From: Pseudomonas sp. ADAK18
GTDB lineage: Bacteria; Pseudomonadota; Gammaproteobacteria; Pseudomonadales; Pseudomonadaceae
Direction: 5' to 3'
NCBI RefSeq assembly: GCF_012935695.1
Contig: NZ_CP052859.1
Location: 4,195,001-4,259,000, forward strand
DNA length: 64,000 nt
Shown in pieces: positions 1 through 9,351 of this stretch. The position numbers and the translations under genes are program-made. The notes under the pieces are model-generated. The model saw only the letters and a program-made list of their open reading frames with translations. It was not told the DNA's origin and searched no databases. Numbering within the stretch: position 1 is the stretch's first letter; each line of letters opens with the position of its first letter.

Positions 1-2
1 AC

Positions 3-2429
3 GTCACCCACGCCGTAAGTCGCTACAACTTCCAGTCGACCGCCGGGGAAATGACTGGCGAATATGTGGTCACCAGCATCCAGGCCAACACTCAGTTGGA
101 CTCCGCCGAGGCTTTCGCTGCAATCCCGCTCAAAACCCACGATGGCAGCGTGGTACACCTGAGTGATGTCGCCAGGGTGGAAATGGGCGCCGAGAACTAC
201 AACTCCTTCAGCAGCTTTGACGGTAAACCCGCCACCATTATCGCCATCAAGGCCGCGCCAGGAGCCAACCCCCTGGCACTGGGCGATGAAATACGCAGCC
301 TCATGCCTGACTTGCAGAGCCACCTGCCACCCAACCTGAAAGCCCAGATCGCCTTTGACTCAACACTTTTTATCCAGGCATCCATGGATGAGGTGGTAAG
401 CACCTTATTCGAAGCTGTGTTGATCGTAAGCCTGGTGGTGTTTTTGTTTATCGGGTCGCTGCGCAGCGTAGTGATTCCGGTCATCACGATTCCTCTGTCG
501 CTGATTGGCGTGATGTTCTTCATGCAGTTGATGGGCTACTCCCTCAACGTGATGACGCTGCTGGCCATGGTCCTGGCCATCGGGCTGGTAGTGGATGATG
601 CCATTGTGGTGTTGGAAAACGTTCATCGACATGTCGAAGCGGGCAAGTCGCCCCTGGAGGCAGCCATTAAAGGGGCTCGGGAAGTGTGCATGCCCGTGAT
701 ATCGATGACCGTCACGTTGGCCGCCGTGTATGCGCCTATCAGCTTTCTCGATGGACTGACCGGGGCCTTGTTCAAGGAGTTCGCCCTGACCCTGGCCGGG
801 GCCGTGGTGATTTCCGGGATTGTGGCACTCACGCTGTCACCGATGATGTGCGCGCTGTTGCTGCGCCCCACCGACCAGCCTGAAGCGGTGGCCCTGCATC
901 TGGACCGTTTTTTCAATAATTTGAAGCAACGCTACCAACGACGACTGCATGACGTGCTGAACACCCGGCCAGTGGTGATGGTATTTGCCGCGATCATTTT
1001 TTGCCTGATTCCGTTGATGATAAAGCTCACCGTTACGGAACTCGCTCCTGATGAGGACCGGGGAATAATTTTCATGTTATCCAACGCCCCGCAACCCACC
1101 AACCTGAACTACCTCAACACCTATACCGATGAGTTCGCCAGCCTGTTCAAAACGCTTCCTGAACATGCCGCGTCCTTCCAGATCAATGGGTTGCAGGGCG
1201 TACACAGCGGAGTCGGCGGTATTCTGCTCAAACCCTGGAACGAACGCAGCCACACTCAGATGCAGTTGCTGGCGCAGGTCAGTGAACGACTGGATACCAT
1301 TCCCGGGTTGCAAGTCTTCGCCTTCAACCTGCCGGCCCTGCCCGGCTCCGGCGAAGGCCTGCCCTTTGGTTTCATTATCAGTACGCCAAACGACCATCGC
1401 TCATTACTGGATGTCGCCGAACGGATCAAACAGCGCGCCATCGACTCAGGAAAGTTCGCCTATCTGGACATCGACCTGGCCTTTGACCGGCCAGAAGTGG
1501 TGATCGACGTCGACAGGGTCAAGGCGGCACAAATGGGTGTATCCATGGAAGATCTGGGGCTGACCCTCTCAACCCTACTGGCTGAACCACAAATCAATCG
1601 TTTCAGCATCGACGGGCGTAATTACAAGGTTATTGCTCAAGTCGAGCGGGCCTATCAGGACAATCCGCAATGGCTGAACAACTACTACGTCAGGAACGCC
1701 AAAGGCCAATTACTGCCACTGTCCACGCTGATCAGCATTTCCGAACACCAGGCGCGTCCACGGCAGTTGAACCAGTTCCAGCAATTGAACTCGGTACTGA
1801 TCACTGGCTTCCCGATCATTGGCATGGGCGACGCTATCGACACGATAAACGCCATTGCCCAGGAGGAGGCGCCCTCGGGCTACACCTTCGACTACAGCAA
1901 CGCCGCCCGCCAGTTTGTCCAGGAAGGTCATGCTCTGTGGGGCACATTCGGCCTGGCGTTGGCAATTATCGCCCTCGTCCTCGCGGCGCAGTTTGAAAGC
2001 TTTCGCGATCCGCTGGTGATACTAGTGACCGTACCGTTATCGGTAAGCGGGGCGTTGGTTGCGCTGTTCCTGGGCTGGTCGACCCTGAACATCTACACGC
2101 AGATTGGATTGGTAACCCTGATCGGCCTGATCAGCAAACACGGCATCCTGATCGTGGAGTTCGCTAACCAACTGCGCCAGGAAAAAGGCCTGACGCCTCG
2201 CGAGGCGGTAGAGCAGGCGGCGGCGATCCGCCTGCGTCCTGTGCTGATGACCACGGTGGCAACGGTGCTGGGGGTTTTGCCGTTGATCCTGTCCAGTGGC
2301 GCGGGGGCCATCAGCCGCTTCGATATCGGTCTGGTAATTGCCACCGGCATGTCCATCGGTACTTTGTTCACCCTGTTTGTGTTGCCTTGTGTCTACACCG
2401 TGATGGCCAAACCGGACAACATCGACTGA
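3..2429 (+). CDS. mexW: RND multidrug efflux permease, MexW-like (5' partial)
   Basis: Inner-membrane proton/drug antiporter of a tripartite RND pump. The reading frame is open from the first base, so the start lies upstream; about 808 residues of a family length near 1,020 are present. The transmembrane relay region is visible (GLVVDDAIVVLENV, with the paired Asp of RND TM4), and the second half repeats the fold and ends in a typical TM10-12 block (GLISKHGILIVEFANQL). The name MexW comes from synteny: in P. aeruginosa mexVW lies next to the inaA–colS–colR block, as here. The adaptor gene (mexV) would be expected just upstream, outside the window. The RND family is certain; the subfamily name is an inference. 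Confidence 0.85.
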   Translation, partial: VTHAVSRYNFQSTAGEMTGEYVVTSIQANTQLDSAEAFAAIPLKTHDGSVVHLSDVARVEMGAENYNSFSSFDGKPATIIAIKAAPGANPLALGDEIRSLMPDLQSHLPPNLKAQIAFDSTLFIQASMDEVVSTLFEAVLIVSLVVFLFIGSLRSVVIPVITIPLSLIGVMFFMQLMGYSLNVMTLLAMVLAIGLVVDDAIVVLENVHRHVEAGKSPLEAAIKGAREVCMPVISMTVTLAAVYAPISFLDGLTGALFKEFALTLAGAVVISGIVALTLSPMMCALLLRPTDQPEAVALHLDRFFNNLKQRYQRRLHDVLNTRPVVMVFAAIIFCLIPLMIKLTVTELAPDEDRGIIFMLSNAPQPTNLNYLNTYTDEFASLFKTLPEHAASFQINGLQGVHSGVGGILLKPWNERSHTQMQLLAQVSERLDTIPGLQVFAFNLPALPGSGEGLPFGFIISTPNDHRSLLDVAERIKQRAIDSGKFAYLDIDLAFDRPEVVIDVDRVKAAQMGVSMEDLGLTLSTLLAEPQINRFSIDGRNYKVIAQVERAYQDNPQWLNNYYVRNAKGQLLPLSTLISISEHQARPRQLNQFQQLNSVLITGFPIIGMGDAIDTINAIAQEEAPSGYTFDYSNAARQFVQEGHALWGTFGLALAIIALVLAAQFESFRDPLVILVTVPLSVSGALVALFLGWSTLNIYTQIGLVTLIGLISKHGILIVEFANQLRQEKGLTPREAVEQAAAIRLRPVLMTTVATVLGVLPLILSSGAGAISRFDIGLVIATGMSIGTLFTLFVLPCVYTVMAKPDNID

Positions 2430-2514
2430 ATCGACAGCATCGCACCCTATTTACCTGGGTATTCAGACCAGCCGGGCTTCGCCGACATTGCCCTACCCCC
2501 GGGGCAGAGCAAAA

Positions 2515-2541
2515 AAAAGGCCTCGCAATGCGAGGCCTTTT
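2515..2541. terminator. Bidirectional intrinsic terminator
   Basis: A GC-rich stem (AAGGCCTCG with CGAGGCCTT, loop CAATG-like) is flanked by an A-run on the left and Ts on the right. It lies between the convergent efflux gene and the small minus-strand gene ending at 2560, so it probably serves both. Confidence 0.8.
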
Positions 2542-2559
2542 CAGGGGGTTTCAATCGTT

Positions 2560-2787
2560 TCAACTCTGCGGCCTCATTCCTTGAGACATCCCGAACATAA
2601 ACAGCAACAAGTCATGATCAGGCCGCGCCGGAATACTCACCTTGGCGACCCGAGGCAACAGACACTGTCCGCCACCTTGCACCGCACTGAGCACTTGTGT
2701 CCGGGGCTGCTCCCAGGCGGCCAGGGCCAAGGAAGCAATCCCCAGGGCCCCCACCAGAAACAAACCTCGTGCTATTTCTAGCTTCAT
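2560..2787 (-). CDS. Small exported protein of the ColRS-linked operon
   Basis: 75 residues with an N-terminal hydrophobic signal segment (residues 5-23) ending in an Ala-rich site, followed by a short polar domain with one Cys. I do not recognise a family. Its ATG overlaps the TGA of the upstream kinase gene (TGATG), which implies translational coupling and supports it as a real gene. A small hypothetical gene sits at the same place next to inaA in P. aeruginosa (PA4377 position), as far as I recall. Function unknown; the context suggests a role in the envelope. Confidence 0.6.
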   Translation of the reverse strand: MKLEIARGLFLVGALGIASLALAAWEQPRTQVLSAVQGGGQCLLPRVAKVSIPARPDHDLLLFMFGMSQGMRPQS

Positions 2788-3503
2788 CAGGTTAAACCTT
2801 TGATCGCGCTGCCAAACGCCGTCTCATAAAAGTAGCTGAGTTTTTGCCAATCGGTACTGTTCCACGACGAGTGGCGACGTAATTGACGCATGTCGTGGGA
2901 CGCCGCCTGCCGAGCGGTCATGCGCTGGCGGCACTTCTCAAAATCCAGCAACGCCACTTCAACAGTGGCCGAATCACCTTCACCCGTGACCCGCACAAAA
3001 ACATGCTTGATATACAGGCATCCGTGTTGCCACCGGCCCTTGTGCATACGTGCCAGGGTTGCGGCCAGTTCCTGGAGAAGGCGCTCATGCACCGCCTCTC
3101 CGTACTGCTCGCGGCCACCGGCGGCATACCAGTTTTCGATCTCGTCGAATCCGTCCAGCGCCGCCGTCACCAGCAAGGCCTCCCACTGATGCTCCGGATC
3201 ACGGCGAGCACCGCAGAACACCAGCTCCGGCACACGTACATCCAACAAGCGCAGGCCTTTGAGGGCATCACGCTCGCGTAATACGGTCGGGCGTCCAAAA
3301 GGATGGAGCCAACTGCGGTAGATATGGCCTGTCTGGCGTTTGCTATAGAGCAAACGCCCGTTGGTGCCGACCACGCGTTGCACACCACTTTCACCGCCGC
3401 GACGACGGTTGGGCTCCTCGACCCACTCGCCCGTCTGGCGCCAGAAATAATCAAATCTCTCTTCGGGAGCTACTTCACTACCTGCTAAACACTCAACTGC
3501 CAT
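2787..3503 (-). CDS. wapQ: Lipopolysaccharide kinase InaA/WapQ family protein
   Basis: 238-residue cytoplasmic kinase-like protein of the lipopolysaccharide-kinase/InaA family, thought to phosphorylate heptose in the LPS inner core. Kinase-like features include the HxxG/H-x-D-like segment LARMHKGRWQHGCLYIKHVF and the metal-binding LLDFEKCR. The ATG at 3503 was chosen over upstream codons because AGAGG sits about 8 nt before it and because it follows the methyltransferase stop by 4 nt. Order methyltransferase–wapQ directly downstream of colRS matches the ColRS-regulated orf222/wapQ operon described in P. fluorescens WCS365. The exact acceptor phosphate is inferred from the family. Confidence 0.85.
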   Translation of the reverse strand: MAVECLAGSEVAPEERFDYFWRQTGEWVEEPNRRRGGESGVQRVVGTNGRLLYSKRQTGHIYRSWLHPFGRPTVLRERDALKGLRLLDVRVPELVFCGARRDPEHQWEALLVTAALDGFDEIENWYAAGGREQYGEAVHERLLQELAATLARMHKGRWQHGCLYIKHVFVRVTGEGDSATVEVALLDFEKCRQRMTARQAASHDMRQLRRHSSWNSTDWQKLSYFYETAFGSAIKGLT

Positions 3504-3507
3504 CCTG

Positions 3508-4188
3508 TTACCTCTTGCGTAATACATACACTCGCCACATGGCGTAGAGCGGAATGAAGTCCAAATGTTCCTGAACCCGGAAACCGGCTTGTTCAAACTC
3601 AGCCTCAACAGTAGCAGCCGGTAACACAAACCTATTCTGGTAACCGCCCTGCTCCCCTTTGTTGCGACGTCGCACTTCGGAACGCTTGCGTTTCCAAGCC
3701 TTGAAATTGCCATCTACCCACAACGAAATAATCACGCTGTCGCGGGTAACCCGCTGAAATTCCTTCAATATTGCGAGCCGGTGTTCAGGCTCGCCGATGT
3801 GGTGCATCAGACGCATGCAGAAAATGCTATCAACCGCGTTGTCTGGCAAATCGATATCAAAGGCTGACGTCTGCAAGGGGCGTACCCGTTTCACCACATC
3901 CGCCGGTTGGGCCATGGTGGCGATCTTCAACATCGACTCTGAGTTATCTGCACCGATGATCACACGATTGGGTTTTTCTGCCAGCAACGGCCAGAAACGC
4001 CCCGCCCCGCAAGGCAGGTCCAGCACCAGACCTGGCTCGCCGGCCATGGCCAGCGCACCGCGAGCCAATTGCTCGTCGCGTTTGTGGGACATCCGACGCG
4101 CGAAAGTGTCCTGATGTTTGAGCAAATAATTCTGCGCGTGCTGATCGTCGTACTTTTCGGAAAAATCGAGCTTGATCGGACTAGACAT
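3508..4188 (-). CDS. warA: Class I SAM-dependent methyltransferase (WarA/Orf222-like)
   Basis: 226-residue Rossmann-fold methyltransferase. Motif I is LVLDLPCGAGRF (about residues 54-65), followed by the acidic IIGADNSESML strand and the IFCMRLMHHI motif typical of Methyltransf_11/25 proteins. It heads the operon with the LPS kinase and the small exported protein. The ATG at 4188 is preferred to the TTG at 4191 because GGAG lies about 9 nt upstream. In P. aeruginosa the gene between colS and inaA is called warA and is linked to LPS modification; that name is carried over by synteny. The methyl acceptor is unknown. Confidence 0.8.
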   Translation of the reverse strand: MSSPIKLDFSEKYDDQHAQNYLLKHQDTFARRMSHKRDEQLARGALAMAGEPGLVLDLPCGAGRFWPLLAEKPNRVIIGADNSESMLKIATMAQPADVVKRVRPLQTSAFDIDLPDNAVDSIFCMRLMHHIGEPEHRLAILKEFQRVTRDSVIISLWVDGNFKAWKRKRSEVRRRNKGEQGGYQNRFVLPAATVEAEFEQAGFRVQEHLDFIPLYAMWRVYVLRKR

Positions 4189-4256
4189 CAACGGGTCTCC
4201 GGTTACTGATGCCTACGACCTTATGTTTCGGTCTGTCATCGTCCGGTCAACCCTTT

Positions 4257-4271
4257 GTGAAAAAAACGTCG
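4257..4271 (-). promoter_or_regulatory. Possible ColR box upstream of warA
   Basis: The minus strand reads a TTTTTTTCAC core about 70 bp upstream of the methyltransferase start. ColR boxes reported in P. putida end in TTTTCAC, but the upstream half here matches the consensus only in part. Known ColRS control of this operon makes the site plausible. Confidence 0.3.
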
Positions 4272-4350
4272 CGTCTAAGGGTAAAACAATACAAAGTTTT
4301 ACAAGATAACATCGTGGCATGGGGCCATCTTCGGCGAAAAGCCGGGATCT

Positions 4351-4368
4351 GCCTCTGAGAGTAGAGGC
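4351..4368 (-). terminator. Hairpin downstream of colS
   Basis: A 6-bp stem (GCCTCT/AGAGGC, loop of 6) begins 10 nt after the colS stop. There is no clean T-run directly after it, so it may be a weak or Rho-assisted end, or an RNA-stability hairpin. Confidence 0.35.
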
Positions 4369-4378
4369 AGGGCAGGAC

Positions 4379-5659
4379 TCAGGGTTTGACCTGGCTCAAC
4401 TCGACGTGGAAACGGCAGCCGTTGGGTTCCATGGTGCTGAGACTGACGGTCCAGCCCTGGTTCTCGCAAATACGCTGGACCAGTGACAGGCCCAACCCAA
4501 GGCCTTCGCCGCGTTTCTCGCTACCGCGCACAAACGGCTCGAACATCGCTTCACGCTTGTCCTCGGGAATCCCGACACCGCTGTCCTCCACCACGAACCC
4601 GCTAGGTTCCAAGGTCAATCGGATAAAACCGCGCTCGGTGTAATGCAGGGCATTACGCAGCAAGTTGCCCATCACGGCGTGCAGGAAGGTGGCGTTATAG
4701 CGGGTGTCCAGTGGGTTGCCCGGCTGGTAGGTCAGTTCGATGCCTTTGTCTTCGATAGGCTCACGCCAGATCCCCAGCAAGTCGTCGGCCACCTGGGTCA
4801 GGTTGACCTGGGGCGACATGCTGGCGTCTTCCCGCTGAGCCCGTGCCAGCATCAGAAAGGTCTGCACCAACTCACGCATTTCTTCGCAGGCGCGGGCGAT
4901 ACGCTCAACCTGATTACGGCCACGCTGGTCAATCGCCGGGTTTTCCAGCAACAGCTCACAGGAACTGGCCAATACCATCAACGGCGTGCGCAACTCATGG
5001 CTGACATCGCTGGTAAACAACCGCTCCCGGGACAGCGCCTGACGCAAACGCCCGAGGGTGGCGTCGAACGCCACCGCCAATTCACCGACTTCGTCCGCGG
5101 CATAGTCCGGAGCCAAGGGTGGGGCCAAGCCGAGCAATTGGTCACGATGACGAACCTGACGGGCCAGCCGTACCACTGGCGCCATCACCTTGCGGGCCAG
5201 GACCCAGCCGAGGAACACCGCCAGCGCCAGGCTGAGGACAAAGCCCACCAGCACTACGGCAAATAGCACCCGCTCGCGTTCTTCGAAGTCGCTCTGGTCT
5301 TGCAGCAGGACGTAGCGGCGCCCATCGACGATCTCGACCATCGCATGGTAGGAAAGCTGCTCACGAAACACCTCATGAAAACCTGCGTCCAGGTGGCGCA
5401 GGTCCTTGGGCAACTCAAAGTCGCCCAGGCCACCGCTAAAGTAGAACAACTGGTCTGGCTCGGGGCGGTGACTCCAGTCCTCGACACTGTCCATCAGCAA
5501 CAGGCGCTGCAGATCACCGCCCAGGCCGGCAGAGATCAACTTCTCTTCCACCAGGTGCACCGTCGCGACGATGCCCATGGCGAAGGCCCCCGCCACCAAC
5601 GCGCTCATCAACGCAAAGGCAATGATGATCCGCTGGGCGAGGCTTTGCTTAAACTCCAT
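4379..5659 (-). CDS. colS: Sensor histidine kinase ColS
   Basis: 426-residue inner-membrane kinase: TM1 (about 10-32), a periplasmic loop of about 100 residues, TM2 (about 132-152), HAMP, HisKA (SDVSHELRTPL) and HATPase (GLGLGLSLVQ). ColS is known to sense excess zinc and iron, and the periplasmic ligands I recall from P. putida ColS are all present at matching positions: H35, E38, H95, E96, H105 and the ExxE pair E126/E129. This agreement supports the ATG at 5659, which overlaps the colR stop by 11 nt; an upstream in-frame start would break it. The gene is co-transcribed with colR. Confidence 0.93.
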   Translation of the reverse strand: MEFKQSLAQRIIIAFALMSALVAGAFAMGIVATVHLVEEKLISAGLGGDLQRLLLMDSVEDWSHRPEPDQLFYFSGGLGDFELPKDLRHLDAGFHEVFREQLSYHAMVEIVDGRRYVLLQDQSDFEERERVLFAVVLVGFVLSLALAVFLGWVLARKVMAPVVRLARQVRHRDQLLGLAPPLAPDYAADEVGELAVAFDATLGRLRQALSRERLFTSDVSHELRTPLMVLASSCELLLENPAIDQRGRNQVERIARACEEMRELVQTFLMLARAQREDASMSPQVNLTQVADDLLGIWREPIEDKGIELTYQPGNPLDTRYNATFLHAVMGNLLRNALHYTERGFIRLTLEPSGFVVEDSGVGIPEDKREAMFEPFVRGSEKRGEGLGLGLSLVQRICENQGWTVSLSTMEPNGCRFHVELSQVKP

Positions 5660-6332
5660 CACGGCCCTCGGCCAGGCGATAGCCCACACCGTGCACCGTT
5701 TGCAGCAACGGTTTGGCGAAGGGCTTATCGATCACCTGACGCAGTTGATGGACGTGGCTGCGCAGGCTGTCGCTGTCCGGGCAATCATCGCCCCACAGGG
5801 CCTCTTCGAGAATTTCGCGGCGCAATACGTGAGGGCTTTTCTGCATCAACACCGCCAGCAGCTTCAGGCCTACCGGGTTGAGCTTGAGCAGGCGCCCTTC
5901 GCGGGTCACTTCCAGGGTATCGAGGTCGTAATGCAGGTCGCCTACCTGCAAGGCACGGCGGCCGCCACCTTGGGCGCGACGCAGCACGGCTTCGATCCGT
6001 GCAGCCAGTTCCGACAGGGCGAACGGCTTGAGCAGGTAGTCATCAGCGCCAGACTTGAAGCCTTGCAGCCGGTCATCCAGTTGATCGCGGGCGGTGAGCA
6101 TGATCACCGGGGTATCACGGCGGGCGTCTTCACGCAGGCGTTTGCACAGGGTGTAGCCATCGATCCCCGGCAGCATGATATCGAGCACGATCAGGTCGTA
6201 GTGTTCGGTGGCGGCCAGGTGCAGGCCCGACAAACCGTCCTGCGCACAGTCCACGGTATAACCCTTGAGCCCTAGGTAGTCGGCCAGGTTGGCCAGAATA
6301 TCGCGGTTGTCTTCAACCAATAAAATTCGCAT
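5649..6332 (-). CDS. colR: Response regulator ColR (OmpR/PhoB family)
   Basis: 227 residues: receiver domain with acidic E7/D8 pocket, phospho-acceptor D51 (LIVLDIMLPG) and K101-region DYLLKPF, then a winged-helix DNA-binding domain ending in the typical QTVHGVGYRLAE. Partner of the overlapping colS. ColR controls outer-membrane and LPS genes, and the probable targets warA/wapQ lie just downstream. GGAG about 10 nt before the ATG supports the start. Transcribed away from the LTA-synthase-like gene from a shared 200-bp intergenic region. Confidence 0.93.
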   Translation of the reverse strand: MRILLVEDNRDILANLADYLGLKGYTVDCAQDGLSGLHLAATEHYDLIVLDIMLPGIDGYTLCKRLREDARRDTPVIMLTARDQLDDRLQGFKSGADDYLLKPFALSELAARIEAVLRRAQGGGRRALQVGDLHYDLDTLEVTREGRLLKLNPVGLKLLAVLMQKSPHVLRREILEEALWGDDCPDSDSLRSHVHQLRQVIDKPFAKPLLQTVHGVGYRLAEGRDGV

Positions 6333-6532
6333 GGGCAGTTTCTCCGTACGCGGTACAGCCGTCTTGGCTCGCGCAGCTTAAGGCCAACTTTGGCTCAGGG
6401 CTAGGCCTGAGGGAGCCGCCGATCAATTGTTTCAACCAATTGAATGACTTAACAAGTTTTTCACTATAGGTTCACACCCTGACTACAGACGCGGCGCGAA
6501 GATCGCATCCCATTGATATAAGGAACATAGAC
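6333..6532. promoter_or_regulatory. Divergent intergenic region colR / LTA-synthase-like gene
   Basis: AT-richer than its surroundings. It contains two CAATTG hexamers (6424-6429 and 6437-6442) and a TTTTCAC motif (6458-6464) like the core of ColR boxes, about 70 bp before the plus-strand gene. AAGGAA stands about 10 nt upstream of the 6533 ATG. Control of the sulfatase by ColR is a guess. Confidence 0.35.
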
Positions 6533-8482
6533 ATGGGTTATCCCAAAACCGCGCCAATGCGCTATTTATTGTTGGTAACGGGTGCCTGGCTGGTGGTTTT
6601 CCTGCTGACTCGCAGTGTATTGCTACTGACCCACCTGGACGAAGTCGGCGGTAATCTGTTGCCGGTATTTGGTGTCGGTTTACTCTACGACCTGGGTTTC
6701 CTGGCCTATGCCGCCCTGCCCCTGGGCCTGTATGTGCTGCTGTGCCCACCCGCCCTGTGGCGTCGCCGTGGCCATCGCTGGTTCCTGCAAGCGCTGTTGA
6801 CCGTCAGCCTGTTTGCCATGCTGTTCACGGCAGTGGCGGAATGGTTGTTCTGGGATGAATTCGGCGTGCGCTTCAACTTTATCGCCGTCGATTACCTGGT
6901 GTACTCCGACGAGGTGTTGAACAACCTGCTGGAGTCTTACCCAATCGGCAAATTGCTGAGCCTGCTCGCCATGCTGGCGGTTGTCTTGAGCCTGGTATTA
7001 CGCAAGCCCTTCAATGCTGCCGTCAATGCGCCAATGCCGCCCATGCGCCGCCGCCTGCTCAATGCCCTCGGTTTGTTGGTAGTCGCCGGCCTGAGCCTGC
7101 AACTGATCAGCCAGGACAGCCCGCGCAGCCAAGGCGGCAATGCCTACAAGAATGAATTGGCCAGCAATGGTCCATATCAGTTCTTCGCCGCCTTCCGTAA
7201 TAACGAGCTGGATTACTCGCAGTTTTACAAGAGCCTGCCCGCAGAGGTCGTCGCCAAACAGCTTCGCGCCGAACTCAGCGAACCTAACGCACGCTTTATC
7301 GGCACCGACCCGCTGGATATCCGCCGTGCCATCACCAACCCGGGCACCTTGCGCACCCCCAATATCGTGCTGGTGACTATCGAAAGCTTCAGCGCCAAGT
7401 ACATGGGCAGTAACGGCGACGGGCGCAACCTGACCCCCAACCTCGACGTGCTGCGCAAACAAAGCCTGTATTTCAACAATTTCTACGCCACCGGCACCCG
7501 CACTGATCGCGGCCTGGAAGCCATTACGTTGGCGATTCCACCGACGCCTGGGCGCTCCATCGTCAAGCGTATCGGTCGGGAAAGCGGCTTTGCCAGCCTT
7601 GGCCAACAGCTCAGTGCGGTCGGCTATGACAGCGTGTTTGTCTACGGCGGTCGTGGCTACTTCGACAACATGAACGCATTTTTCAGCGGCAACGGTTATC
7701 GCGTGGTGGATCAGAGTAGCGTCGACGAAGCGCAAATCTCCTTCAAAAACGCGTGGGGCATGGCTGATGAAGACCTCTACAACCAGACCCTGAAACTGGC
7801 CGACGCCGACTACGCCAAGCAGCAACCGTTTTTGCTGCAACTGATGACCACTTCCAACCACCGTCCTTATACCTACCCGGAAGGCCGTATCGACATCAAA
7901 TCCGGCAACGGTCGCGACGGTGCAGTGAAATACACCGACTACGCCATCGGCCAGTTCCTGGAGGCCGCGCGCCAAAAGCCGTGGTTCGACAACACGATCT
8001 TCGTCTTCGTCGCCGACCACACTGCCGGCAGTGCGGGCAAGGAAGATTTGCCCATCAGTAACTACCAGATCCCATTGTTCATCTATGCACCGAAGCTGAT
8101 CGAAGCCCGGGAAACCGCACAACTGGCCAGCCAGATCGACCTCGCACCAACCTTGCTCGGCTTGCTCAACCTGAGCTATGAATCGACCTTCTTTGGCCGT
8201 AACCTGCTGCAAGACAACCCACTGCCACCGCGTGTGGTGGTCGGTAACTATCAGCACCTGGGCCTGTTTGACGGCAAAGACCTGGCCATTCTCAGCCCTC
8301 GCCAAGGCCTGCGTCGTCATGACCAAGCCCTGGGCGAGAGCCAGGAATCGCGCGTCAACAGTGATGACCCGTTGATCCAACGGGCGATCACCTATTACCA
8401 AGCCGCCAGCTATGGTTTCAAACAACAATTGCTGAGCTGGAGGGCGCCCAAGGACGCGGCCCCACAGCTCGGCGAACGCTAA
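6533..8482 (+). CDS. LTA-synthase-family phosphoglycerol/phosphoethanolamine transferase
   Basis: 649 residues: about five N-terminal TM segments (residues 11-31, 41-71, 87-105, 138-156, 176-192) and a periplasmic alkaline-phosphatase-superfamily domain. Catalytic elements match LtaS: metal ligand E284 (IVLVTIESFS), nucleophile T324 in GTRTDRGLEA, substrate motif TTSNHRPY (439-446) and metal ligands D495/H496 (FVADHTAG). Gram-negative bacteria do not make lipoteichoic acid; relatives move phosphoglycerol or phosphoethanolamine onto glucans or LPS. A PAP2 phosphatase follows, which could recycle the lipid by-product. The substrate cannot be read from sequence. Confidence 0.85.
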   Translation: MGYPKTAPMRYLLLVTGAWLVVFLLTRSVLLLTHLDEVGGNLLPVFGVGLLYDLGFLAYAALPLGLYVLLCPPALWRRRGHRWFLQALLTVSLFAMLFTAVAEWLFWDEFGVRFNFIAVDYLVYSDEVLNNLLESYPIGKLLSLLAMLAVVLSLVLRKPFNAAVNAPMPPMRRRLLNALGLLVVAGLSLQLISQDSPRSQGGNAYKNELASNGPYQFFAAFRNNELDYSQFYKSLPAEVVAKQLRAELSEPNARFIGTDPLDIRRAITNPGTLRTPNIVLVTIESFSAKYMGSNGDGRNLTPNLDVLRKQSLYFNNFYATGTRTDRGLEAITLAIPPTPGRSIVKRIGRESGFASLGQQLSAVGYDSVFVYGGRGYFDNMNAFFSGNGYRVVDQSSVDEAQISFKNAWGMADEDLYNQTLKLADADYAKQQPFLLQLMTTSNHRPYTYPEGRIDIKSGNGRDGAVKYTDYAIGQFLEAARQKPWFDNTIFVFVADHTAGSAGKEDLPISNYQIPLFIYAPKLIEARETAQLASQIDLAPTLLGLLNLSYESTFFGRNLLQDNPLPPRVVVGNYQHLGLFDGKDLAILSPRQGLRRHDQALGESQESRVNSDDPLIQRAITYYQAASYGFKQQLLSWRAPKDAAPQLGER

Positions 8483-8489
8483 CCAGAAC

Positions 8490-8518
8490 GCCCCGGCCAG
8501 GTCTGTCCGGGGCTTTTT
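8490..8518 (+). terminator. Intrinsic terminator after the LTA-synthase-like gene
   Basis: Stem GCCCCGG/CCGGGGC with a 10-nt loop and five Ts, starting 8 nt after the stop codon. It ends only 3 nt before the ATG of the PAP2 gene, so that gene has no separate promoter space unless the hairpin is leaky. Confidence 0.8.
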
Positions 8519-8520
8519 CA

Positions 8521-9279
8521 ATGTCCGAGTTCGCCATGTCATCCACTGCTGTCCGCCCGACCTCCAAACCCCTCAACTTTTGGCTGTGCCTGGGAGTACC
8601 CGCCGTCGCGGCGGTAATCTTGCTGTTGCTGCAACTGACGTCACTGGACATGGACCTGGCCAAGCTGTTCTACAACTCGACCGACGGTAGTTTCATCGGT
8701 CGCCACAGCTTTTTCCTTGAAGACATCCTCCACGACCGCGCCAAGCAACTGGTCATCCTGTTCTCGCTACTGGCGGTACTGGGCTTTATTGGCGCGTTCA
8801 TCCTTGAGCGTCTCAAACCCTACCGCCGCGAACTGGGTTGCCTGGTGCTGTCCCTGGCCCTGTCCACGGCCTTCGTCACCCCGATGAAAGCCGTCACCGC
8901 CGTGCAATGCCCATGGAGCCTGAAGGAGTTCGGCGGCAAAGAAACCTACAGCGAACTGCTCAGCCCACGCCCACCAACCGACAAACCTGGGCGTTGCTGG
9001 CCCGGTGGTCATGCCGCGACCGGCTTTACCTTGTTCGCGCTGTTCTTTGTCTTGCGCGACCGCCGGCCACGCATGGCACGTAACGCCTTCATCTTTGCCG
9101 CCAGCCTGGGAACGGTGTTCTCCATTGGCCGGATGATGCAAGGGGCGCACTTCTTTTCCCATAACGTGTGGACGGCGATTTTTTGCTGGCTGATCTGCCT
9201 GGGGGCGTATTACTTCCTGCTGTATCGACCGGCGAAGACCGCTGAACCCACTTTCCAGAACCAGACCGCAACCCCCTGA
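8521..9279 (+). CDS. PAP2-family membrane phosphatase
   Basis: 252 residues with about five or six TM helices. PAP2 motifs are recognisable though variant: RCWPGGHAATGF (PSGH motif, here PGGH) and GRMMQGAHFFSHNVW (SRx5H motif). Likely a periplasm-facing lipid phosphatase or a kinase/transferase of the LpxT type acting on undecaprenyl diphosphate or phosphatidate. The terminator hairpin lies just before the 8521 ATG and no clear ribosome site is seen; an in-frame ATG at 8536 is an alternative. Downstream lie the RstA/RstB-like genes in the same direction. Confidence 0.8.
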   Translation: MSEFAMSSTAVRPTSKPLNFWLCLGVPAVAAVILLLLQLTSLDMDLAKLFYNSTDGSFIGRHSFFLEDILHDRAKQLVILFSLLAVLGFIGAFILERLKPYRRELGCLVLSLALSTAFVTPMKAVTAVQCPWSLKEFGGKETYSELLSPRPPTDKPGRCWPGGHAATGFTLFALFFVLRDRRPRMARNAFIFAASLGTVFSIGRMMQGAHFFSHNVWTAIFCWLICLGAYYFLLYRPAKTAEPTFQNQTATP

Positions 9280-9351
9280 TACACAGCCCTTGCCTAGCCG
9301 GGGGCAAGGGCGCAACACTGCGCCCTCCCCTGGCAATGATCACCCTGAGTC

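Noticed and set aside
4257..4271. Firm ColR operator
   Set aside because: Only the TTTTCAC half fits the consensus as I remember it; kept as a low-confidence site only.
8490..8536. LTA-synthase-like and PAP2 genes as one simple operon
   Set aside because: A strong terminator fills the gap directly before the PAP2 ATG, so co-transcription cannot be assumed.
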